Shown here: positions 44,732 to 53,040 of the stretch, in pieces
Layout: the number at the start of each line of letters is the position of its first letter
Position numbering within the stretch: the stretch's first letter is position 1
From: Paradesertivirga sp966210515
GTDB lineage: Bacteria > Bacteroidota > Bacteroidia > Sphingobacteriales > Sphingobacteriaceae
NCBI GenBank assembly: GCA_966210515.1
Contig: CBIHLM010000006.1
Coordinates: 27,874-91,873 of the forward strand
Direction of reading: 5' to 3'
Length of the DNA: 64,000 nucleotides
The notes under the pieces: model-generated
Seen by the model: the letters and a program-made list of their open reading frames with translations, nothing else
Told to the model about the DNA's origin: nothing
Database searches by the model: none
Made by a program: the position numbers and the translations under genes

Positions 44732-44795
44732 ACGATTGAAAGGCGAAAATACTATAAATGCTCTATGCATTTATAAAAACATCTCGGTTTTTTAA

Positions 44796-45542
44796 TTATT
44801 CGAAGTACAAACTGAACTGAAAATTGCGTGTATAAAGCTTATCTAAAGGGGAAGAATAGGGGTGATCTTCGGGCTTTAAAACATTGTTGATAGAATTAGA
44901 CAGCTTAAACTCAGGAGATAACTTAAAATATTCAAAATAGAAATCGAAGCCGATAGCAACTTCGTAAGACAGTATATTTTTCTGATTCTTGACAAATTTC
45001 TCGGTTAGCGCAAATCCTGAATCATCGGTCTTCTTCTTTGATATGATATCCATCGAATACTTACCGCCAGCTAAAAGGTATGCGCGAAAGTTCAATCTCC
45101 TGTCTGATTTTAATTTAAAACCTACCGGAAATTCGACGGTTGTAGTCGCTACTTTCTGTTGATAAAACTTTTCGGGATCAGCATATTCATAATTTATCAG
45201 CCGGTCTAAAAAAACTAAGGTGGGAGTTATCCGCAAATCTGTGTTGTTTCCTAATTTAAAACCTGCTATAAATCCTAAGCCGAAACCGGGGCTTAAAGGC
45301 GAGCTGATGCTCTTTAATGAATCGGTCAGGAATTGTCCGGGTACGTCAGGATTTGGATACGGTCTTTGCCAATCGACCTTTTTATAAATTTTGTATTCGG
45401 ATGACAGATACTGAAAAGTAAATCCCGGAGAGAAAATCTGATCGTCTACTCCGCCCCCCCAGTTACCGCCCTGCCCCACCTGAGCAAAAGAACCAACACT
45501 TATTGAAATAAAAAAGATTATCAGCTGTAACCGTTTCTTCAT
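44796..45542 (-). CDS. porT: Type IX secretion system protein PorT
   Basis: 248 residues with a signal peptide (about 1-20, ending VGSFAQ). PorT/SprT is an outer-membrane barrel required for T9SS assembly. The strand pattern and phrases such as FSPGFTFQYLSSEYKIYKK, LSPGFGLGFIAGFKLG, TVEFPVGFKLKSDRR and the terminal RNFQFSLYFE fit the family. It overlaps menG/ubiE by 4 bp; ubiE-porT adjacency is conserved in Bacteroidota. Confidence 0.88.
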   Translation of the reverse strand: MKKRLQLIIFFISISVGSFAQVGQGGNWGGGVDDQIFSPGFTFQYLSSEYKIYKKVDWQRPYPNPDVPGQFLTDSLKSISSPLSPGFGLGFIAGFKLGNNTDLRITPTLVFLDRLINYEYADPEKFYQQKVATTTVEFPVGFKLKSDRRLNFRAYLLAGGKYSMDIISKKKTDDSGFALTEKFVKNQKNILSYEVAIGFDFYFEYFKLSPEFKLSNSINNVLKPEDHPYSSPLDKLYTRNFQFSLYFE

Positions 45543-46270
45543 TTAATACCGGTGTAAATTGAACAAATACCAAACGCCAAAGGACGGTTTTTGGTATTTC
45601 GGTATCCAACTCTTTCCATCAGGGCGATAAAATCCTTTCCGTCTGGAAAAGCCTCAACGGATTCGGGAAGGTATTTGTAGGCACTATTGTCTTTTGAGAA
45701 TATTTTTCCGATGGATGGGGTAACGTAATGAAAATAAAAGCTATACAATTGCTTTACAGGAAAAACTTTGGGCTTTGAAAACTCCAGAATAACAGCTTTC
45801 CCACCCGGCTTTAAAACTCTTAACATGTCTGAAAGACCCTTTTCAAGATTTTCAAAATTCCTTACTCCATACGCTACTGTAACTGCATCAAACTCATTAT
45901 CATCAAACAAAAGTTTTTCAGAGTCGCCTAATCTCACTTCAAATTTATCGCTTAAGCCGCGTTTCTGAATCTTCTCATTTGCAATATCCAGCATCCCTTG
46001 CGAGATATCTACCCCCACAATTTTTAAAGGATTAAGAATTTTTAAGGATTCAAAAGCAAAGTCCCCCGTGCCCGTCGCTACATCCAGGATATTTTGAGGA
46101 TTATCTTTTTCCAGCTCGGCGATGGCTTTTTTTCTCCAGATAATATCGATTCCAAGAGACAGGAAATGATTTAAAAAATCATAGGTCTTTGAAATATTAT
46201 TGAACATTGTTGCTACCTGCTCTTTTTTGGTAGCGTTTTCATTTTTGTAAGGAGTAACGGATTGAGGCAT
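45539..46270 (-). CDS. menG: Demethylmenaquinone methyltransferase (MenG/UbiE)
   Basis: 243 residues. SAM-dependent methyltransferase of the last step of menaquinone synthesis. Motifs: VATMFNNISKTYDFLNHFLSLG (family start), VATGTGDFAFE (SAM loop), VTVAYGVRNFENL, and the closing PLAFGICSIYTGIK. It supplies the quinone used by complex I. Divergent from efp, with about 220 bp between. Confidence 0.93.
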   Translation of the reverse strand: MPQSVTPYKNENATKKEQVATMFNNISKTYDFLNHFLSLGIDIIWRKKAIAELEKDNPQNILDVATGTGDFAFESLKILNPLKIVGVDISQGMLDIANEKIQKRGLSDKFEVRLGDSEKLLFDDNEFDAVTVAYGVRNFENLEKGLSDMLRVLKPGGKAVILEFSKPKVFPVKQLYSFYFHYVTPSIGKIFSKDNSAYKYLPESVEAFPDGKDFIALMERVGYRNTKNRPLAFGICSIYTGIK

Positions 46271-46460
46271 ATCGTTACAAAGATGGCAAATATTTAATTT
46301 CGAATATGCGATAAGCTTAATTTATCTAAGGAATAATAAATTAAATTTAATCAGACATTTCTGAGTCAGCCAGCGCAAACACTTTAAAAACAGAGAAGCC
46401 TTGCAGCCTGTATCAAAAAACGATTTTTGCCGCCGATATTTTTCAATTAAAATATAATTG

Positions 46461-46468
46461 CATCTTTG
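46461..46468 (+). promoter_or_regulatory. Candidate -7 box CATCTTTG for efp
   Basis: CATCTTTG matches seven of the eight TAnnTTTG positions and lies 24 bp before the efp ATG. The T-rich TTTTT ending about 19 bp earlier could serve as the -33 region. Part of this box coincides with the upstream in-frame TTG, which speaks against that TTG as the true start. Confidence 0.35.
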
Positions 46469-46492
46469 GCCAAATTTTACAATTATATTCTC

Positions 46493-47053
46493 ATGGCAAA
46501 AGCATCCGAAATTAAATCAGGAAATATTCTGCGCTTCAACGGCGAACTGGTAACCGTCGAAGAAATTATACATCGCACACCGGGAAAAGGTGGCGCTTTC
46601 TACCTGGGCAAGTTTCGCAATATTAAAACCGGAAAAATAGTTGAGGCCCGTTTGGCAACTGACGAACAAGTCGAGATCTGTCGTGTTGAAACCAATGACT
46701 ACCAGTATTTATATGAAGAAGGTGATTATTTTGTGGTAATGGATAATGTCTCTTTCGAACAATTCAATATTCCTAAATCATTGTTCGGACCATCTGCGAA
46801 GTTTATAAAAGAAGGTATGAATGTAATTGTCTCCTTTGAAAGCGAAGAGCCCATTATGGCTCAGGCGCCAAATAACGTTGAATTGGAAATAACCTACACC
46901 GAGCCCGCAGTAAAAGGCGATACATCTTCAGGCGCTCAGAAATATGCAACTACCGAAAATGGCATAGAACTGAAAGTGCCTTTATTTGTAAATCAAGGCG
47001 ATAAAATTAAAGTGGATACCCGCACAGGAGAATATATTGAGCGTGTGAAATAG
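46493..47053 (+). CDS. efp: Translation elongation factor P
   Basis: 186 residues from ATG 46493; the open frame extends to TTG 46466, but EF-P starts at MAKASEIKSG. EF-P relieves ribosome stalling at proline runs, fitting a genome with proline-rich and repeat proteins. Domain I contains the tip lysine in TPGKGGAF (Lys32). Domains II-III follow, ending VDTRTGEYIERVK. No epmA/epmB-type modification gene is nearby. Confidence 0.96.
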   Translation: MAKASEIKSGNILRFNGELVTVEEIIHRTPGKGGAFYLGKFRNIKTGKIVEARLATDEQVEICRVETNDYQYLYEEGDYFVVMDNVSFEQFNIPKSLFGPSAKFIKEGMNVIVSFESEEPIMAQAPNNVELEITYTEPAVKGDTSSGAQKYATTENGIELKVPLFVNQGDKIKVDTRTGEYIERVK

Positions 47054-47077
47054 TGTAATTTATCTTTATATGATTGA

Positions 47078-47107
47078 AGCGGCCTGAAAAAACTGGGCCG
47101 CTTTTTA
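47078..47107 (+). terminator. Terminator after efp
   Basis: Stem AGCGGCC (47078-47084) with GGCCGCT (47096-47102), followed by TTTT. A strong intrinsic terminator on the plus strand, 25 bp past the efp stop. Confidence 0.88.
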
Positions 47108-47166
47108 CTTGAATAGATTTAACAGGAGCTTCACGAAGTAAAAAGGATAGCACCAATACATCGAAT

Positions 47167-47655
47167 TTATCGAAGCATTCCCAACAGACCATGAATATTC
47201 AAGGGCTCGGTAACCATTTGCAAATTCCCCTCGCCATCAAAGGGCCACTCCTCTTTGGGCTTGTCCCAATAAAGCTCGACGCCATTACCATCAGGATCAT
47301 CTAAATAAATTGCCTCTGAAACGCCATGATCCGCGGCTCCGCTTAAAGGATATTCATTGTCAAGCAATCGCTTTACTACTTCGGCCAGTTCTCTCCTCTC
47401 TGCATATAATATAGCTACGTGATACAAACCTACAGCTCGTGCAGGAGCCTTGTCCGCACCTTTACTCTGCCAGGTATTTAAGCCGATATGGTGATGATAA
47501 CCGCCTGCGGAAAGAAATACCGCACCCTCGCCATAACGTTGGGTTATTTCAAAGCCAAGCAGCTCCTGGTAAAAAGCCAGAGAACGTTCGAGATCCGAAA
47601 CTTTTAAATGCACATGCCCGATACGGGTTGTGGATGGGGTTGTATAGCTATTCAT
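47167..47655 (-). CDS. VOC-family (glyoxalase/dioxygenase superfamily) protein
   Basis: 162 residues from ATG 47655. The frame is open further to 47826, but that would run through the divergent engB start and adds a stretch unlike the family. Two beta-alpha-beta repeats with metal ligands: GHVHLKVSDLERSLAFYQELLGF (His), GYHHHIGLNTW, GLYHVAILY and VELYWDK (Glu). The overall look is close to catechol-2,3-dioxygenase-like CatE proteins. Substrate unknown. Confidence 0.85.
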   Translation of the reverse strand: MNSYTTPSTTRIGHVHLKVSDLERSLAFYQELLGFEITQRYGEGAVFLSAGGYHHHIGLNTWQSKGADKAPARAVGLYHVAILYAERRELAEVVKRLLDNEYPLSGAADHGVSEAIYLDDPDGNGVELYWDKPKEEWPFDGEGNLQMVTEPLNIHGLLGMLR

Positions 47656-47688
47656 CTTAAATCTATGGAGTATAGTTTTATAAAATTG

Positions 47689-47696
47689 TACATTTG
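47689..47696 (+). promoter_or_regulatory. -7 box of engB, directly next to the start codon
   Basis: TACATTTG is a perfect TAnnTTTG match and ends only 5 bp before the engB ATG. Transcription starting about 5-7 bp after such a box would begin at or next to the ATG, giving a leaderless mRNA. No clear -33 element is visible. Confidence 0.5.
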
Positions 47697-47701
47697 CCAC
47701 G

Positions 47702-48316
47702 ATGATTATACATACCGCGGAATTTAAATGCAGCAACACACGTACCGATAAATTACCTCCTCCGGCTTTGCCTGAGTATGCGTTTATAGGACGATCAAAT
47801 GTCGGAAAATCATCTCTTATAAACATGCTAACCCAAAAAAAAGGTTTAGCGAAAACATCTCAGACTCCCGGAAAGACCCAGTTGATAAATCATTTCCTGG
47901 TTAACGACAAGTGGTATATTGTGGATTTACCTGGTTATGGATTCGCAAGAGCTTCGAAAACCAGCCGGGGCGAATGGGAACGGTTTATAAAGTACTATCT
48001 TAAAAATCGTGAAAGCCTCCAGTGTGTGTTCGTATTGATTGATAGTCGCGTGCCTCCGCAAAAAGTCGATCTGGAATTTTGCTTTTGGCTGGGCGAGCAC
48101 GGAATTCCGTTTTTACTGGTATTTACTAAAGCCGACAAACAATCAAAACATAAAACAATGCAAACGGTGGCTGCATTTAAAAAAGAACTTTTAGTTTCTT
48201 TTGAAGAAGTGCCGCAACAATTTATCACCTCTTCGGAAACACAGGAAGGCAGGGATGAAATTCTATCGCTCATTGACGAAATAAACAAAGCATTTGTTGC
48301 GCCTGTTATCGAATAA
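47702..48316 (+). CDS. engB: Ribosome biogenesis GTPase EngB/YsxC
   Basis: 204 residues. Essential GTPase for assembly of the large ribosomal subunit. G motifs: G1 GRSNVGKSSL, G2 threonine in KTSQTPGKTQ, G3 DLPGYGFA, G4 TKADK, and SSETQEGRDE near G5. Divergent from the VOC gene; ubiA follows 58 bp after. Confidence 0.95.
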   Translation: MIIHTAEFKCSNTRTDKLPPPALPEYAFIGRSNVGKSSLINMLTQKKGLAKTSQTPGKTQLINHFLVNDKWYIVDLPGYGFARASKTSRGEWERFIKYYLKNRESLQCVFVLIDSRVPPQKVDLEFCFWLGEHGIPFLLVFTKADKQSKHKTMQTVAAFKKELLVSFEEVPQQFITSSETQEGRDEILSLIDEINKAFVAPVIE

Positions 48317-48374
48317 CACCGGTTGTCTCAAAAAAATTAATATCATACATCTCAAATCTAATCGAGCAGATAAG

Positions 48375-49235
48375 ATGAAAAAATACCTTTCACTCGTACT
48401 TTTCGCCCATACTATTTTCGCAATGCCTTTTGCCTTTATAGGCTTTTTCCTTGCGCTTACAACTACAGACAATACGTTTAACTGGATGCTGCTGGTTTTT
48501 ATGATCTTGTGTATGATTTTCGCCAGGAATGCCGCGATGGCATTTAACCGTTATCTCGACAGAAATTTCGATGCCCAAAATCCCCGAACGGTGGCTAGAG
48601 ACATTCCGGCCGGACGTATACCGGCAAAAAACGCTTTGCTGTTTACTATAATAAACTGTGTACTTTTTATATTCACTACCTACTTTATAAATCCGCTGTG
48701 TTTCTATTTGTCGCCAGTAGCTCTTGCAGTAATTCTAGGATACAGTTTCACCAAACGTTTTACTCCGCTTTGCCACCTCATCTTAGGCATTGGTCTGGGC
48801 CTCGCCCCCATTGGTGCCTACCTGGTAGTGACAGGAGAATTTGCGCTATTACCAATTTTCTTCTCGCTTGCTGTTGTTTGCTGGGTGAGCGGCTTTGATA
48901 TTATTTATTCTTTACAGGATGATGAATTTGACCAGAGTGCCAATTTATACTCGATCCCTGCTGTATTAGGAAGGAAAAAGGCTTTACTGGTGTCATCTGC
49001 TCTACATGTATTAAGTGTAGTTTTTTTAATAATTCCACTCTTTATCACCCAGTTGGGAGGATTTTACATTGCCGGAATTATTTTCTTTATTGGCTTATTG
49101 ATATACCAGCACCGCCTGGTAAAACCCAATGACTTAAGCAAAGTAAACCTGGCTTTTGGAACTACAAACGGCATTGCTTCGGTTATTTTTGCTATTTTCG
49201 TTCTGCTGGACATTTATTTCAGAACCAAATTCTAG
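48375..49235 (+). CDS. ubiA: UbiA-family prenyltransferase
   Basis: 286 residues from ATG 48375; the longer frame adds a leader unlike the family. Eight or nine membrane helices. The two aspartate-rich motifs are AFNRYLDRNFDAQNPRT (first) and YSLQDDEFDQ (second), which bind prenyl diphosphate through Mg. Homologues are often named 4-hydroxybenzoate polyprenyltransferase. As the window encodes menaquinone methyltransferase, I infer a role in menaquinone formation, perhaps as MqnP of the futalosine route. MenA proper has a different appearance. Confidence 0.85.
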   Translation: MKKYLSLVLFAHTIFAMPFAFIGFFLALTTTDNTFNWMLLVFMILCMIFARNAAMAFNRYLDRNFDAQNPRTVARDIPAGRIPAKNALLFTIINCVLFIFTTYFINPLCFYLSPVALAVILGYSFTKRFTPLCHLILGIGLGLAPIGAYLVVTGEFALLPIFFSLAVVCWVSGFDIIYSLQDDEFDQSANLYSIPAVLGRKKALLVSSALHVLSVVFLIIPLFITQLGGFYIAGIIFFIGLLIYQHRLVKPNDLSKVNLAFGTTNGIASVIFAIFVLLDIYFRTKF

Positions 49236-49403
49236 AAGTATCAATACGATATATTTCAGTTCGCCTAAATTTGAAAAAGCTTTTGTAACGAGTTCCAATT
49301 CATACGAATAGGGCATCAAGTATTTGGCCGGTACATTTTATTCTCATAAAAATTCTTAAAACAAATGATCTGATTTTAACTTAGCAGGATAAATCACAAG
49401 ATC

Positions 49404-51110
49404 ATGATCGCGAAAAAGCCAAGAATATTTGTTCCTGAAAACCTCGAAATACTATGGGAGAAACTTGAACCATTATTGCTTGAATTGAAAAACAGAGAAA
49501 TTAACTCTGTTGAAGATTTAGAACGCTGGTTAAAAGACCGCAGTGAACTTGAAGCTGCTCTGGAAGAAGACTTTGCATGGAGATATATTCGCATGACCTG
49601 CGATACCACAAACGAAGAATTACTGCAAAGCTTCCAATATTTTGCTACCGAGATAGAACCTAAAATTGCTCCCATTTCAAATGACCTGAACAAGAAACTG
49701 ATAGATAGCCGTTTTGTAGAAAAGCTGGAAAAGGATAAATATTTTGTGCTGATCAGAAGCGTAAAAAAGGCCTTACAACTTTTCAGGGAAGAGAATATTC
49801 CGCTATTGACAGAAATCCAGGTTAAGCAACAAACTTACCAGTCAATTACCGGGGCGATGAGCGTTAGCATTGATGGAAAGGAATACACGCTTGAACAAGC
49901 TTCTGTATTTCTAAAAGATGTCAATCGAAACGTACGTAAGCAAGCGTGGGAAGCTGTTACGGCAAGACGCTTGCAGGATAAGGATAAGCTGGACGAACTT
50001 TTTAATGAGCTTTTAAAGCTTCGCCATAAGGTGGCCCTGAATGCCGGCTTCGAGAACTTCCGCGATTACATGTTCCAGGCTTTGGGCAGATTTGATTATA
50101 CCCCGCATGATTGCTATAAATTCCACGAATCTATAGAGAGAGAGATAGTACCTATTTTACGGAAAGAGGCTGAAAAAAGGCGCGTGGCTTTAGGCTTACA
50201 TGAGCTAAAACCCTGGGATATGGATGTTGACATTTCCGGAAAACCGGCGCTTAAACCGTTCAACAATGGTCAGGAACTAATTGACAAATCGATAAAATGT
50301 TTTCAAGCTCTTAATCCGTACATCGGCGAGCGTTTGGAAATAATGAAAGAGAATGGACTTTTCGACGTCGAAAGTCGTAAAGGGAAAGCTCCTGGTGGAT
50401 ATAATTATCCCTTGGCAGAAACAGGAGCACCTTTCATCTTCATGAATTCGGCAAATACTTTTCGCGATTTGACCACTATGGTACACGAAGGGGGACACGC
50501 CGTTCATACCTTTATAAGTGCTGATCTGGAACTCAACGACTTTAAACACCTTCCTTCAGAAGTAGCCGAACTGGCTTCGATGAGCATGGAACTAATTTCT
50601 ATGGATAAATGGGATGTTTTTTTTGATAGTGATGAAGATCTAAAGCGGGCGAAAAAAGATCAGCTACGAGATGTTTTGAAAACGCTTCCCTGGGTGGCTG
50701 TAGTAGATCAGTTTCAACACTGGATTTATACGAATCCGGAACATACTACCACCGAGCGAAAAATCGCATGGAAAGAAATTATTGAACCTTTTGGCAATAA
50801 TTTCACCAACTGGCAGGGATATGAAGAAGCGTTGGAAAACCTCTGGCAAAAACAACTCCATATTTTTGAAGTTCCGTTTTATTACATCGAGTATGGTATT
50901 GCTCAGTTGGGTGCGATAGCTGTTTGGAAAAACTACAAGGAAAATCCTGAACTGGCTTTACAGAAATATTTGGCGGCTTTAAAGCTAGGCTACACAAAAA
51001 CGATAAAAGAAATTTATAAAACTGCAGGCATAGAGTTCAACTTCAGCTCTGATTACGTGCATCAGCTGGCTAAATTTATAAAAACCGAACTCGCCTTACT
51101 TGAAGATTAA
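49404..51110 (+). CDS. M3-family oligoendopeptidase
   Basis: 568 residues, cytoplasmic, as expected for oligoendopeptidase F-like enzymes that cut short peptides. The zinc site HExxH is at MVHEGGHAVH (His361, Glu362, His365), with the third ligand glutamate in LPSEVAELASMSME about 28 residues later. The N-terminal helical domain covers about 1-200. It stands between ubiA and the amino acid permease; no tight operon. Confidence 0.92.
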   Translation: MIAKKPRIFVPENLEILWEKLEPLLLELKNREINSVEDLERWLKDRSELEAALEEDFAWRYIRMTCDTTNEELLQSFQYFATEIEPKIAPISNDLNKKLIDSRFVEKLEKDKYFVLIRSVKKALQLFREENIPLLTEIQVKQQTYQSITGAMSVSIDGKEYTLEQASVFLKDVNRNVRKQAWEAVTARRLQDKDKLDELFNELLKLRHKVALNAGFENFRDYMFQALGRFDYTPHDCYKFHESIEREIVPILRKEAEKRRVALGLHELKPWDMDVDISGKPALKPFNNGQELIDKSIKCFQALNPYIGERLEIMKENGLFDVESRKGKAPGGYNYPLAETGAPFIFMNSANTFRDLTTMVHEGGHAVHTFISADLELNDFKHLPSEVAELASMSMELISMDKWDVFFDSDEDLKRAKKDQLRDVLKTLPWVAVVDQFQHWIYTNPEHTTTERKIAWKEIIEPFGNNFTNWQGYEEALENLWQKQLHIFEVPFYYIEYGIAQLGAIAVWKNYKENPELALQKYLAALKLGYTKTIKEIYKTAGIEFNFSSDYVHQLAKFIKTELALLED

Positions 51111-51120
51111 TCAATTCATT

Positions 51121-51152
51121 ATGCTGAGCTTGTCCGAAGAAAAGCTCAGCAT
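51121..51152. repeat. 11-bp inverted repeat with CTGAGCTTGTC core (REP-like)
   Basis: ATGCTGAGCTT (51121-51131) and AAGCTCAGCAT (51142-51152) are exact reverse complements with a 10-nt loop TGTCCGAAGA-type. The TGAGCTTGTC(C)GAAG core resembles intergenic palindromic repeats found in many bacterial genomes. No U run follows. Probably a mobile-like intergenic repeat, possibly with a 3'-end role for the M3 transcript. Confidence 0.6.
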
Positions 51153-51309
51153 AACAAAAAACCATTTCCTAAGTTCCATTACATCATCCTCCCTGTAATC
51201 CTCTGGAGGATGTTATCGCCAATCATTGCTTTCCCGCCACGCCTCTTATTTTCCTTAAATTCAAATCAAATTATTTCTATGTTTGATTTCGCTGAAGATA
51301 AATACCACG

Positions 51310-53025
51310 ATGGCAAACAAATACTTCCGGAGAAAACCTATCTCGACTATCCTTACAGATATTGAACAGGGCTTTACAGACACAGAAAACGCGAAATCGG
51401 GTATCACCCATTTAAAAAAAGTATTAGGAGTACGAGATCTAACTTTTATGGGGATTGCGGCAGTTATTGGCGCAGGTATCTTTTCGACCATCGGACAAGC
51501 TGCATTCGATGGGGGGCCCGGCGTTACTTTACTGTTCATTTTAACGGCTATAACTTGTGGCTTCTCTGCGTTGTGCTATGCTGAATTTGCTTCCAGAATT
51601 CCAGTTTCGGGTAGTGCTTATACCTACGCATATGCATCGTTCGGCGAATTGATCGCTTGGATCATTGGTTGGGATCTGCTGATGGAATATGCTATCGGGA
51701 ACATCGCGGTAGCAATTTCCTGGAGCGAATACTTTACAAATCTGCTCGAAGGCTTCAATATTTATATCCCGGCACACCTCACTATGGATTATTTATCCGC
51801 AATGAGGGGGAACGCAAAACTTGAGCAATTAACAGCATCGGGCAACGTATCTGAAATAACGGAAACATTAAGATATCAGGCGATGGCCTGGACTAGTGCG
51901 CCTGGCTTCGGCAGCCTTAAACTTATTGCCAACTTGCCTGCGCTTGCAATTGTAGCATTAATCACTTACCTGGTTTATATTGGAATCAAGGAAACTAAAA
52001 GAGCTACAAATGCTATGGTGATACTTAAAATAGCGGTAGTCATCGCTGTAATTTTGGTTGGCTTCTTTTACGTTACTCCGGCCAACTGGAGTCCGTTTCT
52101 ACCCAATGAGTTCTCAGGTGTAATGAAAGGCGTGTCGGGTGTGTTTTTTGCATATATAGGCTTCGATGCTATTTCAACCACTGCAGAGGAATGTAAAGAT
52201 CCGCAGAGGGATCTGCCGAAAGGGATGATTTATTCCCTGATCATTTGTACTGTTTTGTATATTTTAATAGCATTGGTATTAACCGGAATGGTTAATTACA
52301 CAGAGTTGCAGGTAGCAGACCCTTTGGCATTTGTTTTTAAAAGAGTTGGACTTGATGAAATTAGTTACATTATATCAATAAGTGCAGTTATAGCCACAGC
52401 GAGTGTTTTATTAATTTTTCAAATGGGCCAGCCCCGGATATGGATGAGCATGAGCCGCGACGGACTTCTGCCTAAAGCTTTTGCCCGCATACATCCCAAA
52501 TATCAAACGCCGAGTTTTTCAACTATCGTTACTGGCTTTGTCGTAGCCATACCGGCACTTTTTATGAACCTATCAGAGGTGACCGACTTAACCAGTATTG
52601 GTACATTATTTGCCTTTGTGTTGGTCTGTGGCGGAGTTTTAGTTCTGGAAAAAGACAAAAATATTCAGCCGGGGCGTTTTAGAATCCCCTATATTAATTC
52701 CAAATACATTGTCCCCGGATTACTTATTGCTGCTTTGATTGTTTTTTGGGAACCTGTTTACGATCTATTTCGACTTGAGGGCGACTGGCATGATTATAAA
52801 GACAGTCTCCCTTATTTTTTATTCATCGTTCTGGCAATTATCATCGCCTGGCTTAGCTTTACAAAAAACCTCTCGCTGATACCTGTTCTGGGTTTGTTAA
52901 GTTGTTTTTACTTAATGACAGAATTGGGTTATCAGAGCTGGGAAAGATTTTTGATTTGGTTACTGGTCGGCTTGGTCATCTATTTTACCTACGGTCATAA
53001 AAACAGCAGACTAAATACCAATTAA
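51310..53025 (+). CDS. APC-family amino acid permease
   Basis: 571 residues from ATG 51310; an upstream TTG adds nine residues unlike relatives, which start near NKYFRRKPIS. Twelve or more membrane helices. GIAAVIGAGIFSTIG (about 48-62) is the substrate-binding unwound helix 1 of cationic amino acid transporters, and VFFAYIGFDAISTTAEECKDPQRDLPKG is the helix 6 signature. A long extracellular loop (about 150-195) is present. Likely amino acid/proton symport; the preceding peptidase could supply the substrates indirectly. Confidence 0.9.
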   Translation: MANKYFRRKPISTILTDIEQGFTDTENAKSGITHLKKVLGVRDLTFMGIAAVIGAGIFSTIGQAAFDGGPGVTLLFILTAITCGFSALCYAEFASRIPVSGSAYTYAYASFGELIAWIIGWDLLMEYAIGNIAVAISWSEYFTNLLEGFNIYIPAHLTMDYLSAMRGNAKLEQLTASGNVSEITETLRYQAMAWTSAPGFGSLKLIANLPALAIVALITYLVYIGIKETKRATNAMVILKIAVVIAVILVGFFYVTPANWSPFLPNEFSGVMKGVSGVFFAYIGFDAISTTAEECKDPQRDLPKGMIYSLIICTVLYILIALVLTGMVNYTELQVADPLAFVFKRVGLDEISYIISISAVIATASVLLIFQMGQPRIWMSMSRDGLLPKAFARIHPKYQTPSFSTIVTGFVVAIPALFMNLSEVTDLTSIGTLFAFVLVCGGVLVLEKDKNIQPGRFRIPYINSKYIVPGLLIAALIVFWEPVYDLFRLEGDWHDYKDSLPYFLFIVLAIIIAWLSFTKNLSLIPVLGLLSCFYLMTELGYQSWERFLIWLLVGLVIYFTYGHKNSRLNTN

Positions 53026-53040
53026 TTCCCCAAACAGAAA

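Noticed and set aside
46466..46492. Upstream TTG start for efp
   Set aside because: The TTG lies in the likely -7 promoter box, and EF-P proteins begin at the MAKASEIKSG methionine (46493).
47656..47826. N-terminal extension of the VOC protein to 47826
   Set aside because: It would overlap the divergent engB start and reads unlike any VOC protein. ATG 47655 gives the normal family start.
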